From the NCBI RefSeq assembly GCF_001418325.1, contig NZ_LIPN01000365.1, forward strand, positions 1-45,989: DNA of 45,989 bases, read 5' to 3'. The translations under genes and the position numbers were made by a program. Under the pieces are notes generated by a model. It was not told the origin of the DNA, did no database searches, and saw only the letters and a list, made by a program, of their open reading frames with translations. This DNA is from Streptomyces atriruber. GTDB lineage: Bacteria > Actinomycetota > Actinomycetes > Streptomycetales > Streptomycetaceae. Below, piece by piece: positions 24,452 to 32,274 of this stretch (the first letter of the stretch is position 1; each line of letters starts with the position of its first letter).

Positions 24452-26681
24452 CCTGCTCCTTCGGCCCACTCACGTCTTCGGCAACGTCCCGCTGCCCGGG
24501 GATCTTCGCATGTGCGCCGCGCGCGTTCGAACGACATTCGGGCGGCTCGATGCTGATGCGCGGCAGGAGGCGGTCCAGGCGGCGCGGCAGCCACCAGTTG
24601 GCGCCGCCGAGCATGTGCATCAGGGCCGGCACCAGCAGCGTACGCAGCACGAACGCGTCGAGCGCGACGGCCGCCGCGAGCGCAATGCCGAACATCGCGA
24701 TGACGCGGTCGCCGCTGAGGACGAAGGCGAGGAAGACCGAGATCATGATCACGGCGGCGGAGTTGATGACGCGGCCGGTCTCGGCGAGCCCGACGCGGAC
24801 GGCCCGCCGGTTGTCGCCGGTCTCCAGCCACTCCTCGTACATCCGGCTGACCAGGAAGACCTGGTAGTCCATGGAGAGCCCGAAGAGCACGGACACCATG
24901 ATCACCGGCAGGAAGGGCTCGATGGGCCCGGCCCTGCCGAGGCCGAGCAGCTCGCTCCCCCAGCCCCACTGGAAGATCGCGACGACGATGCCGAAGGCGG
25001 AGGCGACCGCGGCGACGTTCATCGCGGCGGCCTTGAGCGGGATGCCGATGGACCGGAAGGCCAGCAGGAGCAGGACGCAGCCGAGCCCGATGACCACGCC
25101 CACGAAGAGCGGCAGTTTGCCGACGATGACCTCGGCGAAGTCGTCGTAGCCGGCGGTGACGCCGCCGACGTGCAGGTCCAGGGAGCTGTCCGCCTCGGCC
25201 CGTGGCAGGACGTCGTCGCGCAGCCGGTCGACCAGATCGCTGGTCGCCTCGGACTGCGGTGCCGAGTCGGGGACGACGGTGAGGAAGGCGGCGCGACCGC
25301 CGTCGTCGTACGTCACCGGACTGACGGAGGCGATGCCTTCGGTCGACCTGAGCGTCGTGGTGAGGGAGTCGAGGGCCAGCCGGTCGCCCGCTCCGTAGAT
25401 GTCGCCGACCACGGTCAGCGGGCCGTTGACGCCGGGCCCGAACCCGTCGGCGAGCAGGTCGTACGCCTGCCGTGTGGTGGCCTTCGCCGGGTTGTTGCCC
25501 TGGTCGGAGGTGCCCAGGTGCAGGCCGAGGGTGGGCAGCGCGAGCACGGCCATGACGAGGACCGCGACGGCGCCCAGCAGCCTGGGGTGACGCTCCACGA
25601 AGACGGCCCAGCGGGCGGCGAGCCCGGTCGGGAGCTCCGGTTCGGGGCCGTGTTCGGCGATCCTGCGGCGTTCGCGGCGGCTGAGGGCGCGCGGGCCGAT
25701 CCAGCCGAGGAGGGCGGGCAGCAGGGTGACGGACGCGGCGACGGTGAGGACGACGGTCAGCGAGGCCGCGATGGCGACGCCGTTGAGGAAGCCGAGGCGC
25801 AGGATGAGCATGCCGAGCAGCGCGATGCAGACGGTGGCGCCCGCGAAGACGACCGCGCGTCCGGTGGTGGCGACCGCGCGCTCGGCGGCGACGGCCACGG
25901 GCAGGCCGCGTTTGAGGCCCTTGCGGTGCCTGGTGACGATGAAGAGGGCGTAGTCGATGCCGACGCCGAGCCCGATGAGGGTCCCGAGCATCGGTGCGAA
26001 GTCGGCGACGGTCATCAGATGGCCGAGCAGCACGATGCCCGCGTACGCGGTGCCGACGGAGACCAGGGCGGTGGCGATGGGCAGGGCGGCCGCGGCGAGC
26101 GAGCCGAAGGCGAGGAAGAGGACGACGGCGGCGACGGCCACGCCGACGACCTCAGCTACCTGGGCGCTCTTGGACTCGGTGAGCCCGATGGCGGTGCCGC
26201 CGAGCTCGACCTGCAACCGGTCGGAGGCGGCGGCCTCGGCGGTGTCGACGACGGCCTGCGCGTCGGCCTCGTCGATGTCGTCGGCCTGCTCGCGGAAGGT
26301 GACGGTGGCGTACGCCGTGCGGCCGTCCGCGCTGATCCGGCCGGTTTCCTTGCCCTCGTAGGGGCCGACGACGGAGGCCACGGCGGGCAGGTCGGCGATC
26401 TCGTCGAGGGCGTCGGACATCGTCTGCTCGACGTCGGCGGCGCGGACGGAGGTGCCGGGTCCGGTGTGCCAGACGACCGTGTCGCCGTCACCGCCGAGGC
26501 CGTGGAAGTTGTCGTTCAGGAGCTGGGTGGCGCGGCCCGACTCGGTGCCCGGTACTTCGTAGTCGTTCGAGTACGCGGATCCGGCGACGGCGGCGGCCGA
26601 CGCGGCGCCGCCGAGAGCGAGGAGCCACAGCAGGACGACGACGAGGCGGTGTCTGACGCACCACCGGGCGAGTGCTGCCAC
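24420..26681 (-). CDS. MMPL-family (RND-like) membrane transporter
   Basis: A 753-residue inner-membrane protein of the MMPL branch of the RND superfamily. Two homologous halves are seen: a TM helix (HRLVVVLLWLLALGGAASAAAVA), an extracytoplasmic domain, then TM2-6 (VAEVVGVAVAAVVLFLAFGS to VTLLPALLGWIG); then TM7 (RLLGAVAVLVMAVLALPTLGLHL), a second outer domain, and TM8-12 (LPLFVGVVIGLGCVLLLLAFRS to FVLRTLLVPALMHMLG). The GxxxDY-type segments LIGLGVGIDYALFIVTRHRKGL and SVLFGLSMDYQVFLVSRMYEEWL carry the proton-relay aspartates and Tyr. Actinobacterial relatives export lipids, siderophores or pigments; here no cargo gene is adjacent. GTG at 26681 gives the canonical MAALARWCVRHR start. Confidence 0.93.
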   Translation of the reverse strand: MAALARWCVRHRLVVVLLWLLALGGAASAAAVAGSAYSNDYEVPGTESGRATQLLNDNFHGLGGDGDTVVWHTGPGTSVRAADVEQTMSDALDEIADLPAVASVVGPYEGKETGRISADGRTAYATVTFREQADDIDEADAQAVVDTAEAAASDRLQVELGGTAIGLTESKSAQVAEVVGVAVAAVVLFLAFGSLAAAALPIATALVSVGTAYAGIVLLGHLMTVADFAPMLGTLIGLGVGIDYALFIVTRHRKGLKRGLPVAVAAERAVATTGRAVVFAGATVCIALLGMLILRLGFLNGVAIAASLTVVLTVAASVTLLPALLGWIGPRALSRRERRRIAEHGPEPELPTGLAARWAVFVERHPRLLGAVAVLVMAVLALPTLGLHLGTSDQGNNPAKATTRQAYDLLADGFGPGVNGPLTVVGDIYGAGDRLALDSLTTTLRSTEGIASVSPVTYDDGGRAAFLTVVPDSAPQSEATSDLVDRLRDDVLPRAEADSSLDLHVGGVTAGYDDFAEVIVGKLPLFVGVVIGLGCVLLLLAFRSIGIPLKAAAMNVAAVASAFGIVVAIFQWGWGSELLGLGRAGPIEPFLPVIMVSVLFGLSMDYQVFLVSRMYEEWLETGDNRRAVRVGLAETGRVINSAAVIMISVFLAFVLSGDRVIAMFGIALAAAVALDAFVLRTLLVPALMHMLGGANWWLPRRLDRLLPRISIEPPECRSNARGAHAKIPGQRDVAEDVSGPKEQDVRDIAGRGR

Positions 26682-26845
26682 GGACCGGCTCCCTGGTTAT
26701 TTCGTGGATCTTCACCGGGAGCGGCAGTGCACAACTGAACGGCCCGCAAAGAACGCATGAGTGGCGACATGTGCGCCGCAGTCACCTTGACAGCCCTTGG
26801 AGATCCTTGGTCCCTTTCGTGGCCTTACTCACAAGAGCACAAGGA

Positions 26846-26875
26846 GCGCGGGGGCCCACGGCGAGCCCCTCGCGC
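26846..26875 (-). terminator. Imperfect hairpin downstream of phospholipase C
   Basis: GCGCGGGGGC (26846-26855) can pair with GCCCCTCGCGC (26865-26875) with one bulge. It starts about 20 bases beyond the phospholipase stop codon. The rest of the 213-bp gap before the MMPL gene shows no clear feature. Confidence 0.4.
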
Positions 26876-26894
26876 ACCCTGCGCACGCCGGGCC

Positions 26895-29015
26895 TCAGCC
26901 CGAGACGCTCGCGCGCCCGTTCTCGATGTGACCCATGAGCCGCCGCCGGAAGGCGGCGTCACCGTCGGCGGTCACCTCGACGTCGTACCAGCCGTGCTCG
27001 TCGGCGGTGTGCCAGGCGACCGTACGGCTGCTGCGGGCCTTGACGCGGACGACACGCGTCCGCGAACGAATGTCGGATTCATCCACATATCCGAGCGGCT
27101 TGACCGTGAAGACGAGGTCGCGGCGGCCGCGGTTGGCCAGTGTGAGGTGGATCTCACGACGGGTGATCGCGGAGGCGACCCGCGCCCCGCCGTCCTTGCC
27201 CCCGTCGGCCCTGCTCCCTGCGAACTCGCGCCGGAAGCCGTTCGGCCCGACGACGGTGAAGGCGTACGCGTCCCCCGGCACCGGCACGGTCCAGGAGCCC
27301 TTGCGGACGACGTCCTGATGCTGCGGGATGCCGAACTCGCCCGCGTACGGATAGAGCGCGAAGTGCGCGCTGGAGCTGCCGCCGTTGCGCAGCCGCACCG
27401 TCAGCGCGCCGCCCTCGCCGGGCGTCGCGTCGGCGTCGGGCTGGTAGGGCAGCGGGCGGGCGCGGCGGGCGCCCGGCTCCTGGACCGGCATGGACTGCTT
27501 CAGGGGCGGCTGCGGGGACCAGCGGCCGCTGAACGGGGGGATGGCGCCCGGCTGCTCGACCTCGGGCCGCCGGTGGCCGCGCCGGAAGTCGAAGGCGCCG
27601 GTGAGATCGCCGGTGACCTTGCGGCGCCAGGCGCTGATGTTGGGCTCCTTCACCCCCGTCCACTTCTCCAGGAAGCGCACGACGGAGGTGTGGTCGAAGA
27701 CTTCGGAGCAGACGTATCCGCCGACGGTCCACGGCGAGACGACGAGCATCGGCACGCGCGCGCCGAGCCCGGTCGGCTTCCCCTCCCAGCGCTCCTCCCG
27801 CTCCTCGGCGGAGTCGCCGCCGGGCACGGGCGGCGGCACGTGGTCGAAGAAGCCGTCGTTCTCGTCGTAGTTGATGAAGACGGCGGTGCGGCGCCAGACG
27901 TCGGGGTGGGAGGCGAGGGCGTCGAGCACCTTGTAGACGATGGTCGCGCTGTGGATCGGCGAGGAGACGCTGGGGTGCTCGGAGTCCTGGGCGGACGGCA
28001 CCAGATAGGTGACCTCGGCCAGCTTGCCGCGCGCGACGTCCTTGGCGAACTCCTGGGCGAGCGTGCCGGTGGGCACACGCCGCAGACCGCGCTCGAAGAG
28101 CGAACGCTCGCTCCGGGTGAGGGTCGCGACGCCCTTGTCCAGGTCGGCGAGCAGCTTCGTGCGCTCCGCCTCGTCCTTGGCGTCGCGCACCTTGGCGTAG
28201 AAGGCCTCCATGTAGGTCAGGCCGGTGCCCGCGGCGGTGAGGGCCTTGCGGGCGATGGCCTTGAAGGTGGTGAAGAACTCGATCTGGTTGTCGGTGAAGT
28301 TCTCCCACTCGGTGTACGTCCGCCAGCTCACGCCCGCCTTCTCCAGGCGCTCGGCGTACGTGCCCCAGCCGTATCCCGGGTGCGTGCCCTCGTCGTACGC
28401 GTCGTTGCCGACGGCCCGCCTGCCGTTCGCCTCGTACCCCGTCCTGCCGCTCCACAAGTGATTGCGATTGGGGCTGGTGGAGGTGTGGATGGAGGAGTGG
28501 TAGGCGTCGCAGACGGTGAAGGTGTCGGCGAGTTCGTAGTGCAGCGGGATGTCCTCGCGGGTGTAATACGCCATGGTGGCCGCCGTCTTGGCGGTGATCC
28601 AGCCGTCCATCCAGCCGTTGTGCCAGGCCTTGGCGCCACCGCTCCAGGAGTGGTCGAGCGCGCCGATGTACTGGAGGTCCTTCTTCTGCGTCTCGGCGGC
28701 CTGCCGCACGGGGAACGGCAGGACGGTGCGCAGGACGTCGGGCTGCTCGAACACCGACTTGCCGCCGGGGAGCCGTATCGCGTTGCGGTCGCCGAAGCCG
28801 CGCACGCCCCGCAGGGAGCCGAAGTAGTGGTCGAACGACCGGTTCTCCTGCATCAGGATGACCACGTGCTCGATCTTGTCGAGACCGCCGCCCTTCGGCG
28901 GCTCGTGCGCCAACGCCTCCTGCAGCGAGGGCGGCAGGAACGAGCCGGCGGCGGCAACGCCGAGCGCGCCGCCGCCGATCGCCATCAGGCGTCTGCGCGA
29001 AATCTCCGGAGTCAC
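26895..29015 (-). CDS. Tat-exported phospholipase C, phosphocholine-specific type
   Basis: A 706-residue secreted enzyme of the bacterial phospholipase C/acid-phosphatase superfamily, hydrolysing phosphatidylcholine or sphingomyelin to phosphocholine. A twin-arginine signal is clear (PEISRRRLMAIGGGALGVAA, cleavage near AHEPP). Catalytic-domain landmarks are KIEHVVILMQENRSFDHYFGSLRGVRGF, YHSSIHTSTSPNRNHLWSG and FINYDENDGFFDHVPPP with metal-binding Asp/His residues. Two C-terminal all-beta domains (about 500-706) match the repeat found at the end of this family. GTG at 29015 is chosen for the GGGAGG six bases upstream; it is ten residues shorter than the longest frame. In soil actinomycetes such enzymes are often phosphate-regulated; no clear PHO box was seen upstream. 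Confidence 0.92.
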   Translation of the reverse strand: MTPEISRRRLMAIGGGALGVAAAGSFLPPSLQEALAHEPPKGGGLDKIEHVVILMQENRSFDHYFGSLRGVRGFGDRNAIRLPGGKSVFEQPDVLRTVLPFPVRQAAETQKKDLQYIGALDHSWSGGAKAWHNGWMDGWITAKTAATMAYYTREDIPLHYELADTFTVCDAYHSSIHTSTSPNRNHLWSGRTGYEANGRRAVGNDAYDEGTHPGYGWGTYAERLEKAGVSWRTYTEWENFTDNQIEFFTTFKAIARKALTAAGTGLTYMEAFYAKVRDAKDEAERTKLLADLDKGVATLTRSERSLFERGLRRVPTGTLAQEFAKDVARGKLAEVTYLVPSAQDSEHPSVSSPIHSATIVYKVLDALASHPDVWRRTAVFINYDENDGFFDHVPPPVPGGDSAEEREERWEGKPTGLGARVPMLVVSPWTVGGYVCSEVFDHTSVVRFLEKWTGVKEPNISAWRRKVTGDLTGAFDFRRGHRRPEVEQPGAIPPFSGRWSPQPPLKQSMPVQEPGARRARPLPYQPDADATPGEGGALTVRLRNGGSSSAHFALYPYAGEFGIPQHQDVVRKGSWTVPVPGDAYAFTVVGPNGFRREFAGSRADGGKDGGARVASAITRREIHLTLANRGRRDLVFTVKPLGYVDESDIRSRTRVVRVKARSSRTVAWHTADEHGWYDVEVTADGDAAFRRRLMGHIENGRASVSG

Positions 29016-29207
29016 GTGGGACCTCCCAGTAGTCCTGGCCGACATCCAATGGTTCTCTGCTGATCCATTGACCTGTACGGCGGGGACGCTAGTGACGCCC
29101 GGTTTCCTTGTGAAGGCCGTGGGACGAAGTCGCGGTGAACGTCCAAAAGTTCACCACGGCAGTCCATGGCCGCGGCGTTGTCGGTGGCCGGTGCCATCCT
29201 CGGAACC

Positions 29208-30425
29208 ATGGAACTCACCGAGCGCATCGCCGCCTTCACGGAGCTGGTCGGCCCGCCGCCCGACGCCGTGCCCGCCGTCGACTGGGCGGCGGTGGAGGCA
29301 TGGCTCGAAGTCCCCCTCCCCCGGGACTACAAGTCGCTGGTGTCGGTGTACGGCCCCGTCGAGCTCGGCGAAGGCGCCGCGGCCGTCCGGCTGCACACCC
29401 CGTGCGTCAGCACCGACGGGCGGTACGACTACGGGGCCTGGCTGGTCGAGACCCACCGTCACTCCGCGATCCGTCCGGCCATGTTCAGCCGGGAGCGGCG
29501 CCGCTTCCTGCCCGACGAGGGCGGCCTGCTCGCCCTCGGCACGACGGCGGGAGGCGACCACCTCTTCTGGGACACCTCGGTGTCGAAGGACCCCGACGCC
29601 TGGCCGGTGGTGCTCCTGACCACGTCCGTCGCGGTCGGCGGCGCCGCCCCCTGGGTGGCGTACGACATGCCGCTCCTGGAGCTCCTGTGCACCGCGGTCC
29701 ACGACGGCGTGCCGAACCCCGGCGAGCCCGGCGGCCTGCTGGGACCACTGCCGCGCACGGCGTCCGCCTGGGCCCCGCTGGCCGGAGCCGGACCGTGGTC
29801 GCCACCGCCCCGGGGGACGTACGTCGACGCACGCCAGCACACCGCCCTCACCCAGGGCGAGGGCCTGGCGGCGATCACCGCGCTGATACCGCCGCCGCTC
29901 ACCCCCCATCTGGGCAACGGCAGTTGGGAAGCGCTCTTCGAACGGCTCGGCACCCGGCTGCCCGCGGACTTCGTGGCGCTGGCGCAGACGTACGGAGCGG
30001 GGAACTGGAGCTGGTGGCTCGACATGCCGGCCCCGCTCGACCTCGACCACCGGCTCGGCCTCGCGGCGAACGCCGAGCAGATGCTGGACGGTTACCGCAG
30101 CCTGCGCGGCAGCTTCCCCGAGGACTTCCCGCTGCCCGCCTGGCCCGAGCCCGGCGGATTCCTGCCCGTCGCCTCGACCATCGACGGCGACCAGATCGGC
30201 TGGTGCGCCGAGGGCGACGACCCCGACCGCTGGCCCGTCGCCGTCAATCCGCGGCACTCGGAACAAGGCCCGCCCCTGGCGGGGAACTTCACCGGGACGC
30301 TGCTCAGATGGCTGCGCGGCGGACGCCCTGCCGCGGACGGCTTCTGCTGGCTCCGCAAGGACCAGGACCCGCTGGAGCACATGTTCTTCGAGCCGTTCGG
30401 GGCGCCGCGGGAGGACGAGCCGTAA
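29208..30425 (+). CDS. Tandem SUKH (SMI1/KNR4) domain protein
   Basis: A 405-residue cytosolic protein of two SUKH domains. Copy 1 (about 1-165) has VDWAAVEAWLEVPLPRDYKSLVSVYGPVELGE and ends near GGDHLFWDTSVSKDPDAWPVVL; copy 2 (about 215-395) has NGSWEALFERLGTRLPADFVALAQTYGAGNWSWWL and DGDQIGWCAEGDDPDRWPVAVN. SUKH domains are best known as immunity proteins against polymorphic nuclease/deaminase toxins, but Streptomyces also has many stand-alone copies. No toxin gene is adjacent. ATG at 29208 gives MELTERIAAF; an ATG at 29166 would add fourteen residues. Neither has a good Shine-Dalgarno, so the start is uncertain. It is divergent from phospholipase C and convergent with gatB. Confidence 0.85.
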   Translation: MELTERIAAFTELVGPPPDAVPAVDWAAVEAWLEVPLPRDYKSLVSVYGPVELGEGAAAVRLHTPCVSTDGRYDYGAWLVETHRHSAIRPAMFSRERRRFLPDEGGLLALGTTAGGDHLFWDTSVSKDPDAWPVVLLTTSVAVGGAAPWVAYDMPLLELLCTAVHDGVPNPGEPGGLLGPLPRTASAWAPLAGAGPWSPPPRGTYVDARQHTALTQGEGLAAITALIPPPLTPHLGNGSWEALFERLGTRLPADFVALAQTYGAGNWSWWLDMPAPLDLDHRLGLAANAEQMLDGYRSLRGSFPEDFPLPAWPEPGGFLPVASTIDGDQIGWCAEGDDPDRWPVAVNPRHSEQGPPLAGNFTGTLLRWLRGGRPAADGFCWLRKDQDPLEHMFFEPFGAPREDEP

Positions 30426-30452
30426 CCGGCAGCGCCGCCCCGGGTACGCGAA

Positions 30453-30484
30453 AGGGCGGCGCGCCCCGGGGGACGCGCCGCCCT
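30453..30484. terminator. Bidirectional terminator between the SUKH gene and gatB
   Basis: AGGGCGGCGCG (30453-30463) pairs perfectly with CGCGCCGCCCT (30474-30484). It sits in the 78-bp convergent gap and can serve both genes. Confidence 0.8.
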
Positions 30485-30503
30485 CACTCGCGGCGAAGAG
30501 ACC

Positions 30504-32018
30504 TCAGCCTTCGCTGACGCCCAGCTTCTCCAGGATCAGCTCCTTGACGCGGGCCGCGTCGGCCTGGCCACGGGTGGCCTTCATGACCGCGCCGACCAGC
30601 GCACCGGCGGCCGCGACCTTGCCGCCGCGGATCTTGTCCGCGACGCCGGGGTTGCCTGCGATGGCCTCGTCGACGGCGGCCGTCAGCGCGCCCTCGTCCG
30701 AGACGACCTTCAGGCCGCGCTTCTCGACGACCTCGTCCGGCGTGCCCTCGCCCTTCAGGACGCCCTCGATGACCTGGCGGGCCAGCTTGTCGTTCAGGTC
30801 GCCGGCGGAGACGAGCGCGGTCACCCGGGCGACGTGCGCCGGAGTGATCGGGAGCTCCTCCAGGGCCTGGCCCGACTCGTTGGCGTTGCGGGCCAGCTCG
30901 CCCATCCACCACTTGCGGGCCGACGCCGCGTCGGCGCCCGCCTCGATGGTGGCGACGATCGGCTCGACCGCACCGGCGTTGAGGATCGACTGCATGTCGT
31001 GCTCGCTGATGCCCCACTCCTCGCGGAGGCGGTTGCGGCGCACGCGCGGCATCTCGGGCAGCCCGGCCCGCAGCTTCTCGACCCACTCGCGGGCCGGGGC
31101 GACGGGGACGAGGTCGGGCTCCGGGAAGTACCGGTAGTCCTCGGCGTTGTCCTTGATGCGGCCCGAGGTGGTGGAGCCGTCCTCCTCGTGGAAGTGACGG
31201 GTCTCCTGCACGATGGTGCCGCCGGAGTTCAGGACCGCCGCGTGGCGCTGGATCTCGAAGCGCGCCGCACGCTCCACGGAACGGAGCGAGTTGACGTTCT
31301 TCGTCTCCGAGCGCGTGCCGAACTCCTCGCGCCCGTGCGGGCGCAGCGAGAGGTTCACGTCGCAGCGCATCTGGCCCTTGTCCATGCGGGCCTCGGAGAC
31401 GCCGAGCGCCTTGATGAGTTCGCGCAGTTCGGCGACGTACGCCTTCGCGACCTCGGGGGCACGCTCGCCCGCGCCCTCGATCGGCTTGGTGACGATCTCG
31501 ATGAGCGGGATGCCGGCGCGGTTGTAGTCCAGGAGGGAGTGCGAGGCGCCGTGGATACGGCCGGTCGCGCCACCGACGTGCGTGGACTTGCCGGTGTCCT
31601 CCTCCATGTGGGCGCGCTCGATCTCCACGCGGAAGACCTCGCCGTCCTCCAGCTGGACGTCCAGATGGCCGTTGAAGGCGATCGGCTCGTCGTACTGGGA
31701 GGTCTGGAAGTTCTTCGGCATGTCCGGATAGAAGTAGTTCTTCCGGGCGAAGCGGCACCACTCGGCGATCTCGCAGTTCAGCGCGAGGCCGATCTTGATC
31801 GCGGACTCGACGCCGATCTCGTTGACGACCGGCAGCGCGCCGGGCAGACCGAGACAGGTCGGGCAGGTCTGGCTGTTCGCGTCCTGCTTGAGGGCGGTCG
31901 AGCAGCCGCAGAACATCTTGGTCTTGGTGCCGAGCTCGACATGGACCTCAAGGCCCATGACGGGGTCGTACGTCGCGAGGGCTTCCTCGTACGACACCAG
32001 GTCAGAAGTGACAGTCAC
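30504..32018 (-). CDS. gatB: Asp-tRNA(Asn)/Glu-tRNA(Gln) amidotransferase subunit B
   Basis: A 504-residue subunit of the GatCAB amidotransferase. It binds misacylated Glu-tRNA(Gln) or Asp-tRNA(Asn) and its kinase site activates the side-chain carboxylate with ATP before amidation. The cradle/catalytic domain is seen in VMGLEVHVELGTKTKMFCGCST, CPTCLGLPGALPVVNEIGVESAIKIGLALNC and RADMKGQMRCDVNLSLRP-like motifs (here EARMDKGQMRCDVNLSLRPHG), with zinc-type cysteines CGC and CPTC. The C-terminal YqeY-like tail (about 355-500, ending KATRGQADAARVKELILEKLG) recognises tRNA. ATG at 32018 begins MTVTSDLVSYEEAL. It is the last gene of gatC-gatA-orf-gatB, 16 bp after the small ORF. Confidence 0.97.
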   Translation of the reverse strand: MTVTSDLVSYEEALATYDPVMGLEVHVELGTKTKMFCGCSTALKQDANSQTCPTCLGLPGALPVVNEIGVESAIKIGLALNCEIAEWCRFARKNYFYPDMPKNFQTSQYDEPIAFNGHLDVQLEDGEVFRVEIERAHMEEDTGKSTHVGGATGRIHGASHSLLDYNRAGIPLIEIVTKPIEGAGERAPEVAKAYVAELRELIKALGVSEARMDKGQMRCDVNLSLRPHGREEFGTRSETKNVNSLRSVERAARFEIQRHAAVLNSGGTIVQETRHFHEEDGSTTSGRIKDNAEDYRYFPEPDLVPVAPAREWVEKLRAGLPEMPRVRRNRLREEWGISEHDMQSILNAGAVEPIVATIEAGADAASARKWWMGELARNANESGQALEELPITPAHVARVTALVSAGDLNDKLARQVIEGVLKGEGTPDEVVEKRGLKVVSDEGALTAAVDEAIAGNPGVADKIRGGKVAAAGALVGAVMKATRGQADAARVKELILEKLGVSEG

Positions 32019-32034
32019 GGTGAAACTTTCCCTC

Positions 32035-32274
32035 TCAGCCCAGCAGGACGTCGTCGTCGCCGAGGCGCTTGAGCTCGCGCACGAGCAGCGCGACGCCGGT
32101 GACGATGGCGGCAGCGGAGACGACGGCGTCCACGAGACGGAGCGTGTCGTGGTCGTAGCGGGCCTTCTTGGCCTGCTTGAGCACGCTCACCGCACCGAAC
32201 GCGGTGGTGCCGATCGACAGATACGTGCCGGTCTTGGACTTCTTGAAGCCCTTGGCCTTGTTCAGTGCACTCAC
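32035..32274 (-). CDS. Small membrane-type protein embedded in the gat operon
   Basis: A 79-residue basic protein with GTG start overlapping the gatA stop (GTGA, four-base overlap) and 16 bp before gatB. The N-terminal 15 residues are Lys-rich (SALNKAKGFKKSKTG). Two hydrophobic stretches follow: TYLSIGTTAFGAVSVL (about 17-32) and VDAVVSAAAIVTGVALLVREL (about 48-68), so it may be a membrane hairpin or a compact helical protein. I recall that S. coelicolor also has a small gene between gatA and gatB, which suggests conservation. No known amidotransferase subunit looks like this, and its function is unknown. The overlap implies translational coupling with gatA. Confidence 0.8.
   Translation of the reverse strand: MSALNKAKGFKKSKTGTYLSIGTTAFGAVSVLKQAKKARYDHDTLRLVDAVVSAAAIVTGVALLVRELKRLGDDDVLLG

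Noticed and set aside
26682..26894. Small RNA or hidden gene between phospholipase C and MMPL
   Set aside because: No credible frame with a ribosome site and no promoter-terminator pair; only a weak hairpin was seen.
28560..28570. Possible TTA codon in phospholipase C
   Set aside because: The triplet is out of frame: the codons are TAT-TAC (Tyr-Tyr). Similar out-of-frame TTA triplets near 12798, 14624 and 39335 were also dismissed.
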